Origin: UBA5429 sp942493315 | GTDB taxonomy: Bacteria; Bacteroidota; Bacteroidia; Bacteroidales; WCHB1-69 | Direction: 5' to 3' | Assembly: GCA_942493315.1 (NCBI GenBank) | Contig: OW818690.1 | Coordinates: 2,170,001-2,234,000, forward strand | DNA: 64,000 nt | Shown: piece by piece, positions 1 to 8,070 of the stretch | How the letters are laid out: each line of letters starts with the position of its first letter | How positions within the stretch are numbered: the stretch's first letter is position 1 | The notes under the pieces: generated by a model | Seen by the model: only the letters and a program-made list of their open reading frames with translations | Told to the model about the DNA's origin: nothing | The model's database searches: none | Program-made: the position numbers and the translations under genes

Positions 1-33
1 TTTGCCGAAATTATCCAATTCATAATTATTCAG

Positions 34-363
34 TTAGTTAATATTCAATCTAGGAGGATTATCAAGAGCATTTTTAACAATTTGAGCAACTGTTTCTTTT
101 GATATTCCTTTTGTCTTACAGTATTTTCCATTAAGCCAATCCTCAAGTAGTTTAGCTCCCTTACTTGCATTGCATGATACACAACATAACGCAATATTAT
201 CAATGGTTGAAATCCGAATATCATTGACGATATGCTCCCATGATGGTTTCGTCTTTCTTGATTCGTGATTGATTGAAAAAGCAACTCCACAATAAATGCA
301 AATCAAGTCTCTTTTTAAGACAAATTCTTCCACTGTTGTCGGGATTTTCCATTTATTTGCCAT
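34..363 (-). CDS. HNH endonuclease domain protein (leftmost, partial cassette)
   Basis: About 109 residues. It has a CIYC zinc pair near residue 23, a WEHI motif supplying the HNH histidine, and a second CVSC pair followed by NASKG, the usual C-terminal signature of small HNH nucleases. A longer frame exists upstream, but it begins at a TTG inside the attC, so the ATG at 363 is preferred. The gene is the leftmost cassette; its own attC must lie left of the window. HNH domains occur in restriction, homing and toxin nucleases. No methylase or partner is visible here, so the role (defence or DNA processing) is open. Confidence 0.75.
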   Translation of the reverse strand: MANKWKIPTTVEEFVLKRDLICIYCGVAFSINHESRKTKPSWEHIVNDIRISTIDNIALCCVSCNASKGAKLLEDWLNGKYCKTKGISKETVAQIVKNALDNPPRLNIN

Positions 364-389
364 GAGTGAGTGTCGTTTTTTATAATGTT

Positions 390-512
390 GCCTAACGTTC
401 AACGCTAAAACTAGGTGGGCTTTCGCGTCGATTCGCCAGCGAGTGTTAGTTTATTTTTTTATTTTTTTTTGTCACGTGGAGAATGCCCACTTAGTTTTAG
501 CGTTTGTTACCT
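390..512 (-). repeat. attC site 1 (family A), owned by the 507..1250 cassette
   Basis: AAC at 394-396 and GTT at 506-508 bound arms CGCTAAAACTAGGTGGGC and GCCCACTTAGTTTTAGCG that pair. The spacer next to AAC is GTTCAACG. Confidence 0.92.
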
Positions 513-1250
513 GCCGTTTTTATTTATTTTTTCTATCCATTTTTCTTCGAATCCTTCATTATTCAAGTCAGTTTGAAATTCAGAATAAATGTGTTTAAAC
601 CAAAATCTTTCTTGTTTATCTGTTTTAAACTCTTCAAAGTCTCCATTTTTGGTCTGACTGTACAATACGTATTCAGTAGTGTCAATTCCTTGTGCATTTC
701 TGCCATAGAACGTTTTGCTTAAATAATCTGGTCGGTCGTCAGAGTTGAAGTCGTAAAGTTGAAATTCAAATCCTGTCCGAAAGCGACCAAAATAGGTCTG
801 TTTTCCTGTCTTTAAGTCGTAAATGATTTGATAATTAACTCCACACCCAAGTCCCGTACAAGGAGTATATGTCAAAACGAATCCAATCAAAGACTCAGGT
901 TCATAAAGAATTACTTGCTGTAAATAATTCGCAAAATTTACACTGTCAATACCCGAGTCCCAAACTGCATTTGAAGTCACTTTGCTTGAAGTCGTAATTG
1001 TCTGTCCATCTATTGTAATTTCAATCCCTTTATCTAATTTTCTCCAATTAATTTTATGCTTTAATAGGTCAAGTTCATTTTTATCTAGATTCTCAATTAA
1101 CAAAGTTGGTTCGATTGCTTTTGTCTTTAAATATTCTTCAATCATTTGACCATAATCAACCTTTTCAGTTGCATTGTTTGTCTTTATAGTCGCTGAAATG
1201 CAACTAATAAAGATTGTCAGAACTGTCAATATTTTAATCGTCTGTTTCAT
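507..1250 (-). CDS. Exported protein of unknown function, copy 1 of 2
   Basis: 247 residues beginning with an N-terminal signal segment (residues 1-20, hydrophobic, with ISC near 16-17 that could be a weak lipobox). The body has a DFNSDDRPDYLS stretch resembling the Asp-rich loops of FG-GAP/VCBS-type repeats, and a CTGLGCG cysteine pair. I do not recognise the family. An apparently identical protein lies at 19932..20675 with the same attC family, so this is a duplicated cassette. Cassette ends are TTACCTGCC at the start and its inverse GGCAGGTAA before the attC. Confidence 0.85.
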   Translation of the reverse strand: MKQTIKILTVLTIFISCISATIKTNNATEKVDYGQMIEEYLKTKAIEPTLLIENLDKNELDLLKHKINWRKLDKGIEITIDGQTITTSSKVTSNAVWDSGIDSVNFANYLQQVILYEPESLIGFVLTYTPCTGLGCGVNYQIIYDLKTGKQTYFGRFRTGFEFQLYDFNSDDRPDYLSKTFYGRNAQGIDTTEYVLYSQTKNGDFEEFKTDKQERFWFKHIYSEFQTDLNNEGFEEKWIEKINKNGR

Positions 1251-1262
1251 TTTTCAAATGGC

Positions 1263-1387
1263 AGGTAACGTTCAGCGCTAAAACTTGGTGGGCTTTCGCG
1301 TCGATTCGCCAGCGAGTGTTAGTTTGTTTTTTTATTTTTTTGTTGTCTACGTGGAGAATGCCCACTTAGTTTTAGCGTTTGTTAGGG
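1263..1387 (-). repeat. attC site 2 (family A), owned by the 1394..2002 cassette
   Basis: AAC 1267-1269 and GTT 1381-1383. The left arm is the AACTTGG sub-variant with a GTTCAGCG spacer; the right arm is the usual GCCCACTTAGTTTTAGCG. Confidence 0.92.
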
Positions 1388-1393
1388 TGCTTT

Positions 1394-2002
1394 TTATTTT
1401 CTTTTTATTGCAAAAACAATCACTGATTTAGGTAAAATTTTAATAATTGTTTCTTTTCCTTTTAATTTATCAATGTTGTTTGGTTCTTTAATATTTTCAG
1501 TAGTTAATAAATATTTCCAATTGCTTAATGCAATTTCCTTTTCTATTGTAATGATTAAATATTCTACAGTTGGCTCTGTCTTGTATGTGTATTTTAAACC
1601 ATTAATTATTAAGTCACAAGCACCGTCAATTGCGGATAATTCAAACCACTGTCCATTCATTTTAATACTAATTCCATTTGCCAATCCATAAGTTTCGTAT
1701 TTAATTTCTGTCTTACCGCTTGTAGTTTTTCCATAGTAAATTTTAGTGCTAACATCATAAATTTCATTAGAATCGATTTCAATTTGTAAAGATCCGAAAC
1801 TGCCTTGAAAATCAAGTATTACTTCACTTCCATTCCAATTTTTAATAATCAGTACTCCATTTGTGGTTCCCTCAAACTCGCCAGTTTCATAATTTTGGAA
1901 AATTGAATTAAATACTTTTCCATCAATAAAACTTTCATCTATTTGTCCAAATGAAACTTGTAAAAAACAAACTGTTAAAAAAGTTACTAAAAATTTTGTC
2001 AT
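1394..2002 (-). CDS. Exported protein of unknown function
   Basis: 202 residues with a clear cleavable signal peptide ending VSFGQ (about residue 20). The mature part is rich in beta-prone residues and has no recognisable catalytic motif. It is a single-gene cassette whose inner ends GCACCCTAAC and GTTAGGGTGC are inverse to one another. Its length and the FGQ/YGQ signal-peptide ending are shared with several other cassettes, but I see no clear sequence homology to them. Family not recognised. Confidence 0.8.
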   Translation of the reverse strand: MTKFLVTFLTVCFLQVSFGQIDESFIDGKVFNSIFQNYETGEFEGTTNGVLIIKNWNGSEVILDFQGSFGSLQIEIDSNEIYDVSTKIYYGKTTSGKTEIKYETYGLANGISIKMNGQWFELSAIDGACDLIINGLKYTYKTEPTVEYLIITIEKEIALSNWKYLLTTENIKEPNNIDKLKGKETIIKILPKSVIVFAIKRK

Positions 2003-2022
2003 TTTAGGTTAATTTTAATGCA

Positions 2023-2145
2023 CCCTAACGCCTGACGCTAAGACTAGTGTGGCTTACACTCACGCCCCTAGCGAGTTGGTTTTATTTATTGTTTTTTTCA
2101 TTGTCAACGGGAACAAGGCCACATTAGTTTTAGCGTTTGTTACCT
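2023..2145 (-). repeat. attC site 3 (family B), owned by the 2170..2829 cassette
   Basis: AAC 2027-2029 and GTT 2139-2141. Family B arms CGCTAAGACTAGTGTGGC and GGCCACATTAGTTTTAGCG, with a CCCCTAGCGAGTTGG central part. It lacks one T relative to other family B copies (ACACTCACG instead of ACACTTCACG). Confidence 0.92.
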
Positions 2146-2169
2146 GCAGGCATTTTTATTCTTTTCTGT

Positions 2170-2829
2170 TCACTTCGAAATCTTTCTGTATTTTTCACTT
2201 GGAAAATCCATACCCCAAATTGGTGGGGTGTAAAATATTAGTTCTATGTCGCTTCCAACTCCTTTTATCTCAAAAGCTTCTGCAGATTTAAGATTTACAT
2301 TATTAAAAATGGTATAAACCCTGTTTGAAAATGGATGCCCTGTCAATGTTGATACATAAAAACTATCTCGTCTAGATATTTTCCCATTTACAAAATTATG
2401 AATAGTATAGTCTTCATTAATACTTATTCTTCTATTCACGCCTTCGAGTTCCGGGGTCGAAATAATTCCCCATCCCCCGTCTGTCTGAATCCATTCCCAT
2501 ACACCAAAAAGTTTTTTTTCCGCATTTTGCCTTGCAGGTCTTGCTTTAATTATTGAAATACGTGTTTTGACCAAGTTTATGTAAAATTCTGTATGCAAGT
2601 TAATTAAAAATTCCTCATATTCTGAAATTAACACAGTATCTTTAGGCGTTCCGGTTTCCTTCAATAAAATATTATTAAATCTGATAACATCTAGTTTTTG
2701 CAAACTATCAATTTTTATTAATGCGTATGTATTTTTATCTTCTAATTCAGAAATTTTATTTTTTAGATTAGAGTTTGTACAAGAATAGAGCAATGTTGTC
2801 AAAAATAATATGTACTTTATATTTTTCAT
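2170..2829 (-). CDS. Lipoprotein of unknown function with coiled N-terminal segment
   Basis: 219 residues. The N-terminus ends LLYSCTNSN, a plausible lipobox with the lipidated Cys at residue 17. Residues about 20-50 (KNKISELEDKN.. DSLQKL) look like a short coiled coil. A GVWEWIQTDGGWG segment near the middle recalls lipocalin-like or META-type 'FGxWxW' motifs, but this is weak. The cassette ends do not match perfectly (GTTACCTGCA against an expected GTTAGGTGCA), unlike most cassettes here, which may reflect a past rearrangement. Confidence 0.78.
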   Translation of the reverse strand: MKNIKYILFLTTLLYSCTNSNLKNKISELEDKNTYALIKIDSLQKLDVIRFNNILLKETGTPKDTVLISEYEEFLINLHTEFYINLVKTRISIIKARPARQNAEKKLFGVWEWIQTDGGWGIISTPELEGVNRRISINEDYTIHNFVNGKISRRDSFYVSTLTGHPFSNRVYTIFNNVNLKSAEAFEIKGVGSDIELIFYTPPIWGMDFPSEKYRKISK

Positions 2830-2878
2830 ATTTTAATCTACTGAATAGTTTCAATAAAATGTTGTTTTATATGGTTGC

Positions 2879-3001
2879 ACCTAACGGTTGGCGCTAAAAC
2901 TAGGTGGGCTTTCGCGTCAATTAGCCAGCGAGTGTTAGTCTGTTTTTTATTTTTTTTTTGTCACGTGGAGAATGCCCACTTAGTTTTAGCGTTTGTTAGC
3001 A
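2879..3001 (-). repeat. attC site 4 (family A), owned by the 2961..3644 cassette
   Basis: AAC 2883-2885 and GTT 2995-2997 with spacer GGTTGGCG. The same sub-variant accompanies all five copies of this cassette. Confidence 0.92.
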
Positions 3002-3644
3002 ACCGTTTTTTATTTTTTAATTCAATTTTCTTTTCAATTTGGTCCCCAAAATCATAAGTCTTCGCAATCAAATCTCCCTTGGCATTACGATATAAAAGTC
3101 CCTGAGAGTCTTTATTTTTATTTATTTCGTCTATGTCATAATCACGAATCTCAAAATTAAGCATTTCAGTCCAATTATTATTTTTGTAAGTATAAATCCT
3201 ATAAGAATTTACATTTGACCAGTCTGCCCAATCAATGACAAATCCTAACTCATCTGTTCCATTATTATCAATGTCACCTTCGTTTTTTAAGAATGCCAAT
3301 CCAAATAGTAGGAAATTATCTTTATTAATAATCAATGGGTTCAGGCTTTTTGAAATCAAGCGACTTATAGGTTTTTTCAGAATTGTCAATGTTACTAAAC
3401 TGTCATATTCTAAATCTGCATATTTATTAGTCTCTTTGCCGTTAATTGAACTGATAAATGATTCAGTCAAAGTGTCAATTTTACCATCACCATCAAAATC
3501 TCCAGAAATCATTAATCTATCTGTGAAAGAGGTCTCAGAAACATCAGTTTGTGAGTGTTTTGAATCTAAAGATTTTTTATTTCTTAGCCCTAATTGACAA
3601 CTAATAATAAGAATACTAATTAATAATCCCAAAAATAATCTCAT
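2961..3644 (-). CDS. FG-GAP-like lipoprotein, copy 1 of 5 (frameshifted tail)
   Basis: The ATG at 3644 (MRLFLGLLIS) is preferred; the longer frame starts at TTG. A lipobox-like IISC lies near residue 16. GDFDGDGKIDTLTES and GDIDNNGTDELGF are two Asp/Asn-rich loops of the FG-GAP/VCBS or dockerin type, likely Ca2+-binding (inference). A one-base T deletion near 3020 removes the stop used in copies at 8071, 17171 and 22313. Translation then runs into the attC and adds a tail ending LLTNAKTKWAFST. The copy at 21474 has the same deletion. Confidence 0.82.
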   Translation of the reverse strand: MRLFLGLLISILIISCQLGLRNKKSLDSKHSQTDVSETSFTDRLMISGDFDGDGKIDTLTESFISSINGKETNKYADLEYDSLVTLTILKKPISRLISKSLNPLIINKDNFLLFGLAFLKNEGDIDNNGTDELGFVIDWADWSNVNSYRIYTYKNNNWTEMLNFEIRDYDIDEINKNKDSQGLLYRNAKGDLIAKTYDFGDQIEKKIELKNKKRLLTNAKTKWAFST

Positions 3645-3668
3645 AAAATTGTCCAAATTTTCTATGGT

Positions 3669-3793
3669 TGCTAACGCCTGACGCTAAAACTAGGTGGGCT
3701 TTCGTGTCAACTAGCCAGCGAGTGTATGTTTATTTTTTTATTTTTATGTTTGTCACGTGGAGAATGCCCACTTAGTTTTAGCGTTTGTTATGG
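3669..3793 (-). repeat. attC site 5 (family A), owned by the 3981..4439 cassette
   Basis: AAC 3673-3675 and GTT 3787-3789. It carries the variant TTCGTGTCAACTAGCC and GTGTATG centre; internally the same as attC 6. Confidence 0.92.
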
Positions 3794-3801
3794 GCAGGTT
3801 T

Positions 3802-3977
3802 TTATTTTTCTAGTTTAATTTCACTCAATCTTACATTCATCATATTTTGTTCAAGTGAAGCATAATCACACTTTCCAATTGTTGCTCTATTCACTTAATG
3901 TTGAATATAATAAGTACTCCAAATTGTTTATCCATTTTTTCGTCCACAAATCGGACTCTATCATTTTCTCTATGCAT
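3802..3977 (-). pseudogene. Two short ORF pieces in offset frames downstream of the immunity gene
   Basis: Downstream of the immunity-like gene, an ATG at 3977 opens a 28-codon frame (MHRENDRVRFVDEKMDKQFG..) that stops at 3891. A second frame then reads NRATIGKCDYASLEQNMMNV.. and ends at 3802. Joined by one frameshift they would make a protein of roughly 58 residues. This could be a decayed small gene or simply untranslated cassette sequence. No family is recognised. Confidence 0.3.
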
Positions 3978-3980
3978 AGT

Positions 3981-4439
3981 CTATTTGTATTTTTTTAATT
4001 CATTGAGTTGCCATTGTCTCTCTTGTGAAATTTTGTCCATTTGGTCAGGAAATGCTAATTGTATTGTTTTTATAGCATAATCAGAACAAACCATTGCATG
4101 TTCTCTCATGTGACCAACCCCAACAGCTTGTCCAACTGTCCTAATTGCATTTTTCGCTATTTCAGATTTACATTGTCTTGCGACTTCATGTATTTTGAAT
4201 CCTGCTTGCCTGACCTCATGAACTGAGGTTTTCCCTATTTGCCATAATTCATTTGTTTTAAATCCATTTTCAACAATGGACATATCAATTATTTCAAAAT
4301 CATTTAGTGATAATACGTGTTTTGAACACTTTATCGCCCATTTAGCTAAATTAATCTGGTTTGTTTGCTCATAAAGTTCGTCAATCTCTGCACGCAAACT
4401 TGTGTTATCAATTATTTTAATCTTTGTTTTTGTTGCCAT
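3981..4439 (-). CDS. Imm5-like putative immunity protein
   Basis: About 152 residues from the ATG at 4439. The C-terminal half contains AIRTVGQAVGVGHMREHA followed by SDYAIKTI and ERQWQLNEL. This resembles the AxRAxGHAVATAHVxxHA...YAxKA...ERxWQ pattern of Imm5-type putative immunity proteins from polymorphic toxin systems (recalled, not searched). No cognate toxin is encoded beside it, so it would be an orphan immunity gene carried as a cassette. The longer frame to 4475 starts close to the attC and is not preferred. Confidence 0.65.
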   Translation of the reverse strand: MATKTKIKIIDNTSLRAEIDELYEQTNQINLAKWAIKCSKHVLSLNDFEIIDMSIVENGFKTNELWQIGKTSVHEVRQAGFKIHEVARQCKSEIAKNAIRTVGQAVGVGHMREHAMVCSDYAIKTIQLAFPDQMDKISQERQWQLNELKKYK

Positions 4440-4471
4440 AATCAATGAGGTAGCGCATTTTTTAAACTTGC

Positions 4472-4596
4472 CCATAACGCCTGACGCTAAAACTAGGTGG
4501 GCTTTCGTGTCAACTAGCCAGCGAGTGTATGTTTATTTTTTTATTTTTATGTTTGTCACGTGGAGAATGCCCACTTAGTTTTAGCGTTTGTTATGG
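4472..4596 (-). repeat. attC site 6 (family A), owned by the 4615..5139 cassette
   Basis: AAC 4476-4478 and GTT 4590-4592. Internally the same as attC 5, although the two flank unrelated genes. Confidence 0.92.
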
Positions 4597-4614
4597 GCTG
4601 CCCTTTTTTATTCG

Positions 4615-5139
4615 TTAAAATTCACTCTTATTCTTTCGAATATAATCCATATTTAAAGAGTTCAAATCATCTTCATAGGCAAAGAATTTTTGGTCAAACT
4701 CTTCCCAAATCTCATCTGCTTTATTCTCAATCTGTAATAAAATCTCTTGTCTGGTGGCTCTATCCTTAGGCACAATTTTATTAGGGAATTGATCATTTGC
4801 TGTCTCAACAATCATTGCTGTTTTATTTGCTCCAATCGCTTTCAATGAAACGATTATCTCATGTGCAAAATCACCTGAGCTATTAAAATAGAATTGATTA
4901 AATCCACCATTATTAATTTCTCTTTCCAAAGTCTGATTGTAAAAGAAATTTTTCTGGTATTCATTCAATTTTTCTATTGAATCACCATAATCACAGAATG
5001 TTGAAATATAGTTATCTATCTCAATTATGCTATTATTAATATTATCTGAATTTAATAGCTTATCAATATCTGGTTTTTTGTTTCCTGAATCTTTTTCCGC
5101 CTTATTAGAACTGCCAAAAAGTTTCTTAAATATGCTCAT
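4615..5139 (-). CDS. DMP19-like (DUF4375) protein
   Basis: About 174 residues from the ATG at 5139 (MSIFKKLFGSS). The motif REINNGGFNQFYFNSSGD followed by LKAIGANKTAMIVETAN matches the NNGGFxQYFxNSSGD..AxxALxxIGA signature of the DMP19/DUF4375 family. That family includes a DNA-mimic protein of Neisseria; most members are uncharacterised. Cytoplasmic, with no signal peptide. The preceding 12 codons belong to the cassette leader. A DNA-mimic or anti-restriction role is possible but only inferred from the family name. Confidence 0.7.
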   Translation of the reverse strand: MSIFKKLFGSSNKAEKDSGNKKPDIDKLLNSDNINNSIIEIDNYISTFCDYGDSIEKLNEYQKNFFYNQTLEREINNGGFNQFYFNSSGDFAHEIIVSLKAIGANKTAMIVETANDQFPNKIVPKDRATRQEILLQIENKADEIWEEFDQKFFAYEDDLNSLNMDYIRKNKSEF

Positions 5140-5171
5140 AATGTTCAAGTTGTCGTTTTTTTTAGGGTTGC

Positions 5172-5296
5172 CCATAACGTTTGGCGCTAAAACTAGGTGG
5201 GCTTTCGCGTCAATTGGCCAGCGAGTGTTAGTTTATTTTTTTATTTTTTTGTTTATCACGTGGAGAATGCCCACTTAGTTTTAGCGTTTGTTAACA
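5172..5296 (-). repeat. attC site 7 (family A), owned by the toxin-antitoxin cassette
   Basis: AAC 5176-5178 and GTT 5290-5292 with spacer GTTTGGCG and centre CAATTGGCC. Confidence 0.92.
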
Positions 5297-5304
5297 ACAG
5301 GCAG

Positions 5305-5721
5305 TTATTTCATTGTTTTTAGAAATTGAGCAGCTGTCATCACAGGTAACTTTGCCTTTTGAAAATCTTTTAAATTTCTAGTTATTATTATATCAACTTC
5401 ATTTTCTATTGCAGAAAAGTATTGTAAAGCATCTTCAAAATCTTTAAAGTCATTATCGTTAAGCGATAATCCTACAACTTTTTCATCCAAACTTAAAATT
5501 TGGACAATCAATTTTAACTTACGTAGAATTAATTTTGCTTCATCTGGTTTTTTTGATTGCAATAGAATGTAATTAGTATTTGCAAAAGTCAATGATGAAA
5601 CACTCAGTTGTATTTTGTTTTTATCTGCAAGGGTGAACAATAATGCTGCTTCATTATAGAATGGTTCTCTTTTAGCAAGAAGATCTATAATGATGTTTGT
5701 ATCAATGAGTAACTTTTTCAT
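5305..5721 (-). CDS. PIN-domain (VapC-like) toxin
   Basis: 138 residues. Starts KKLLIDTNIIIDLL with Asp7, the first PIN acidic residue. The central DFKDFEDALQY and the late DIIITRNLKDF supply the other acidic residues of a metal-dependent RNase fold. Its ATG overlaps the stop of the upstream gene (5718..5721, ATGA), the translational coupling typical of toxin-antitoxin pairs. Likely an RNase inhibited by the upstream antitoxin. Such pairs are known as stabilisers of long sedentary cassette arrays; that role here is inferred. Confidence 0.85.
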   Translation of the reverse strand: MKKLLIDTNIIIDLLAKREPFYNEAALLFTLADKNKIQLSVSSLTFANTNYILLQSKKPDEAKLILRKLKLIVQILSLDEKVVGLSLNDNDFKDFEDALQYFSAIENEVDIIITRNLKDFQKAKLPVMTAAQFLKTMK

Positions 5722-5963
5722 TTATATTTTTCAGTCAAGTAGTTAGTATAGTCTTTTTGAAAATCAATGGATTCATCAAGTTTTAAAATTCCGCTAAGAC
5801 TTTCAACAAGTGGTGATATTTCTGTTTCGATAACGCTCTTTTTGGTAATAGATTCAAGATAAGATTCAATCATTTTTGAAAGACTAATATTGTGATTATG
5901 AGCATAATCCTTAGCCATATCAATAATTTTTTTGCTTAAACGTAAAGTCAATTTTGTTTCCAT
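5718..5963 (-). CDS. Antitoxin of the PIN toxin, DUF6364-like
   Basis: 81 residues from the ATG at 5963 (METKLTLRLSKKIIDMAKDY). The METKLTLRLxxxxIxxAKxYA..H..SLSKMIESYL pattern is the ribbon-helix-helix-like N-terminus common to antitoxins of Bacteroidota PIN toxins. The C-terminal part (LDESIDFQKDYTNYLTEKYK) would wrap the toxin. Upstream codons to 6080 are cassette leader and attC, so the shorter start is chosen. It probably also represses its own operon. Confidence 0.82.
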   Translation of the reverse strand: METKLTLRLSKKIIDMAKDYAHNHNISLSKMIESYLESITKKSVIETEISPLVESLSGILKLDESIDFQKDYTNYLTEKYK

Positions 5964-6037
5964 AAATATAATTTTAAACGTACAAAAATACAGAAAATAT
6001 ACGTCAAAGTCAAGTGTACTCTTTTTTTTCTGCTTGT

Positions 6038-6164
6038 TGTTAACGTTTGACGCTAAGCCCCGTGTGGGCATCGACGTCAATTAGCCAGCGAGTGTTAGTT
6101 TATTTTTTCATTTTTATGTTTGTCACGTGGAGCAGGCCCACATGGGGTTTAGCGTTTGTTAGCG
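6038..6164 (-). repeat. attC site 8 (family A, compensatory-arm variant), owned by the 6232..6924 cassette
   Basis: AAC 6042-6044 and GTT 6158-6160. Both arms differ from the common form in step: CGCTAAGCCCCGTGTGGGC on the left and GCCCACATGGGGTTTAGCG on the right still pair, with two G-T wobbles. Confidence 0.92.
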
Positions 6165-6231
6165 TTTCGGCATTTTTAATTTCTATCAATTTATCATCTT
6201 CCATCGGGTTAATTCTTTCCAATTCATTTAG

Positions 6232-6924
6232 CTATTCAATATCCGGTGGGGCCATTCTTCTAATTTTTCCTAAGTCTAACTCGATTCTAATTGGATACAT
6301 GCTTTTTAGACTATCAAGCTCACTAATAGTCAAATTACAAAACTTAAATCCATTCATGGTAACTTTCTGCTCGACAAAAAGTAGATGAGCTTTTGAAATT
6401 TCAGTTAATACTTTCTCAATTGATGAACTCTTTGTTTTTCTATCCCAGTATAATAGAAAATTCACTTGATCATATTTTTCTGGGTAATATCCTTCTTTAT
6501 TTCCAACATTGTTAAAATAATTTAAAATCGAACTTTTTAAGGAATCAATATGCGTTAGTTCACCGTTAACAATTAATTGGCTATTTATATTTATCATTAT
6601 TGTATAATAGTATCTAAGTCGAATTGGATCTGGACAATTTTCGCCAAATGGATAGCCAAAGTCTGCCATTACTTTTAAATATCCTTTTTTACAATCAAAC
6701 TCAATGGGTATTTTAAATTCCACCCATGAACACAATTCACTTAAATCATCTTTAAATTGATTCTGTAGCTCACATCTTGTTGAATCAAAATTCTTTGCAT
6801 AGTCTAATTGAACAATTGGAATATCTATATCACAATTTGAAAAGTAGAATCGATTATCACAATCATTTTTTGAAGAACAACTTGTTAAAATCAATAAAGT
6901 CAAAATTGTCGATAAAATAATCAT
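6232..6924 (-). CDS. Lipoprotein of unknown function
   Basis: 230 residues. MIILSTILTLLILTSCSSKND gives a strong lipobox (LTSC, Cys16). The mature part has several cysteines (CDNRF, CDID, CELQ, CSW, CKKG, CPDP) spaced as if to form disulfides in the periplasm or on the outer membrane. A GYPFGENCPDPIRLRYYY stretch is distinctive, but I do not recognise the family. Single-gene cassette with inner ends GTTAGCGTTTCGGC and GCTGAACGCTAAC. Confidence 0.8.
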   Translation of the reverse strand: MIILSTILTLLILTSCSSKNDCDNRFYFSNCDIDIPIVQLDYAKNFDSTRCELQNQFKDDLSELCSWVEFKIPIEFDCKKGYLKVMADFGYPFGENCPDPIRLRYYYTIMININSQLIVNGELTHIDSLKSSILNYFNNVGNKEGYYPEKYDQVNFLLYWDRKTKSSSIEKVLTEISKAHLLFVEQKVTMNGFKFCNLTISELDSLKSMYPIRIELDLGKIRRMAPPDIE

Positions 6925-6947
6925 TTTTAGAGTCTTTAAATGCTGAA

Positions 6948-7070
6948 CGCTAACGCCTGACGCTAAGACTAGTGTGGCTTACACTTCACGCCCCTAGCGA
7001 GTTGGGTTTATTTATTGTTTTTTCATTGTCAACGGGAACAAGGCCACATTAGTTTTAGCGTTTGTTAGCA
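6948..7070 (-). repeat. attC site 9 (family B), owned by the 7080..7931 cassette
   Basis: AAC 6952-6954 and GTT 7064-7066. Standard family B. Confidence 0.92.
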
Positions 7071-7079
7071 ACCGTTTTA

Positions 7080-7931
7080 TTATTTTTCATCTTTTATCCA
7101 CCCAATTATTTTAATTCTATTTGAATTTAAACTGCTATTATTTATTTCACCCTCAATTAGTTTCCATGAAATGTCACCAATTTCAATACTGTCAAATATT
7201 TTAATATTTTCTCCAATTATTTGAATTGGGACATTTTTTTCTTTTAGTAAGAATGGATTATTATAATCCTCATAAATATAATATTCTTTGCTATTATTTA
7301 ATTCCCCAATTTTTGTAAAATGATTCCTAATTCTTAGATTTACAGGAACAATGTATGCGCTAATTTCAATTAAAGAATCTCCATTAAGTTCAAAAATATT
7401 AAAATGATTAAAATGTTCTTCACAGCAAGCCCACCTAAATGTTTCAAAAACTGAATTGCCTTCTCTTTCGTAATATTTGGTTATAAAAAACCCTGATATT
7501 CTCATCTCGTTAAACTGTCCATTTTTATTTAAAAACAAAAAAATGAATTGTAAGTTATCATCAGCAAAATTAAGTCTGTCGTAAACACAATCAAGCTTCC
7601 CATCAAAGTTGAAGTCAATGAAATGCAGGTTTCTATTTATTTCTGCTGTGTCAATGATAGAATAAATTTCCTTATAATCTTTGCGAATTCTCAATAGGTT
7701 ATAATAACTGTCAAGTAGAGTATAAAAATGAATTGAAGTTGTATCCTTACTGATAATGTTGTCAATAACAAAATCAATTTTTGTATTAATGTCAGTCTTA
7801 GCAGCTAGAGATGAAAAGTCAAACTTATTTTCAAATATTGTTGTACTGTCAGTTTTAAAAACCAAGCCATTCAATTCTTGTCCATAAACAGTCGTTGAAG
7901 CCAGAATTAACAAAATGATGAATTGTCTCAT
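7080..7931 (-). CDS. Exported protein of unknown function, copy 1 of 4
   Basis: 283 residues with a cleavable signal peptide ending TTVYGQ (about residue 17). Residues about 100-120 read FIDFNFDGKLDCVYDRLNF, an Asp-rich FG-GAP-like loop similar in kind to the five-copy lipoprotein. A WACCEEHFNHFNIFE segment holds a vicinal Cys pair. This copy has Ser in RISGFF where the other three have Pro. It is one of four copies, and all carry a family B attC downstream. Confidence 0.85.
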   Translation of the reverse strand: MRQFIILLILASTTVYGQELNGLVFKTDSTTIFENKFDFSSLAAKTDINTKIDFVIDNIISKDTTSIHFYTLLDSYYNLLRIRKDYKEIYSIIDTAEINRNLHFIDFNFDGKLDCVYDRLNFADDNLQFIFLFLNKNGQFNEMRISGFFITKYYEREGNSVFETFRWACCEEHFNHFNIFELNGDSLIEISAYIVPVNLRIRNHFTKIGELNNSKEYYIYEDYNNPFLLKEKNVPIQIIGENIKIFDSIEIGDISWKLIEGEINNSSLNSNRIKIIGWIKDEK

Positions 7932-7939
7932 AAAATGGT

Positions 7940-8062
7940 TGCTAACGGTTGGCGCTAAAACTAGGTGGGCTTTCGCGTCAATTAGCCAGCGAGTGTTAGT
8001 CTGTTTTTTATTTTTTTTTTGTCACGTGGAGAATGCCCACTTAGTTTTAGCGTTTGTTAGCA
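7940..8062 (-). repeat. attC site 10 (family A), owned by the 8071..8706 cassette
   Basis: AAC 7944-7946 and GTT 8056-8058, spacer GGTTGGCG. Confidence 0.92.
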
Positions 8063-8070
8063 ACCGTTTT

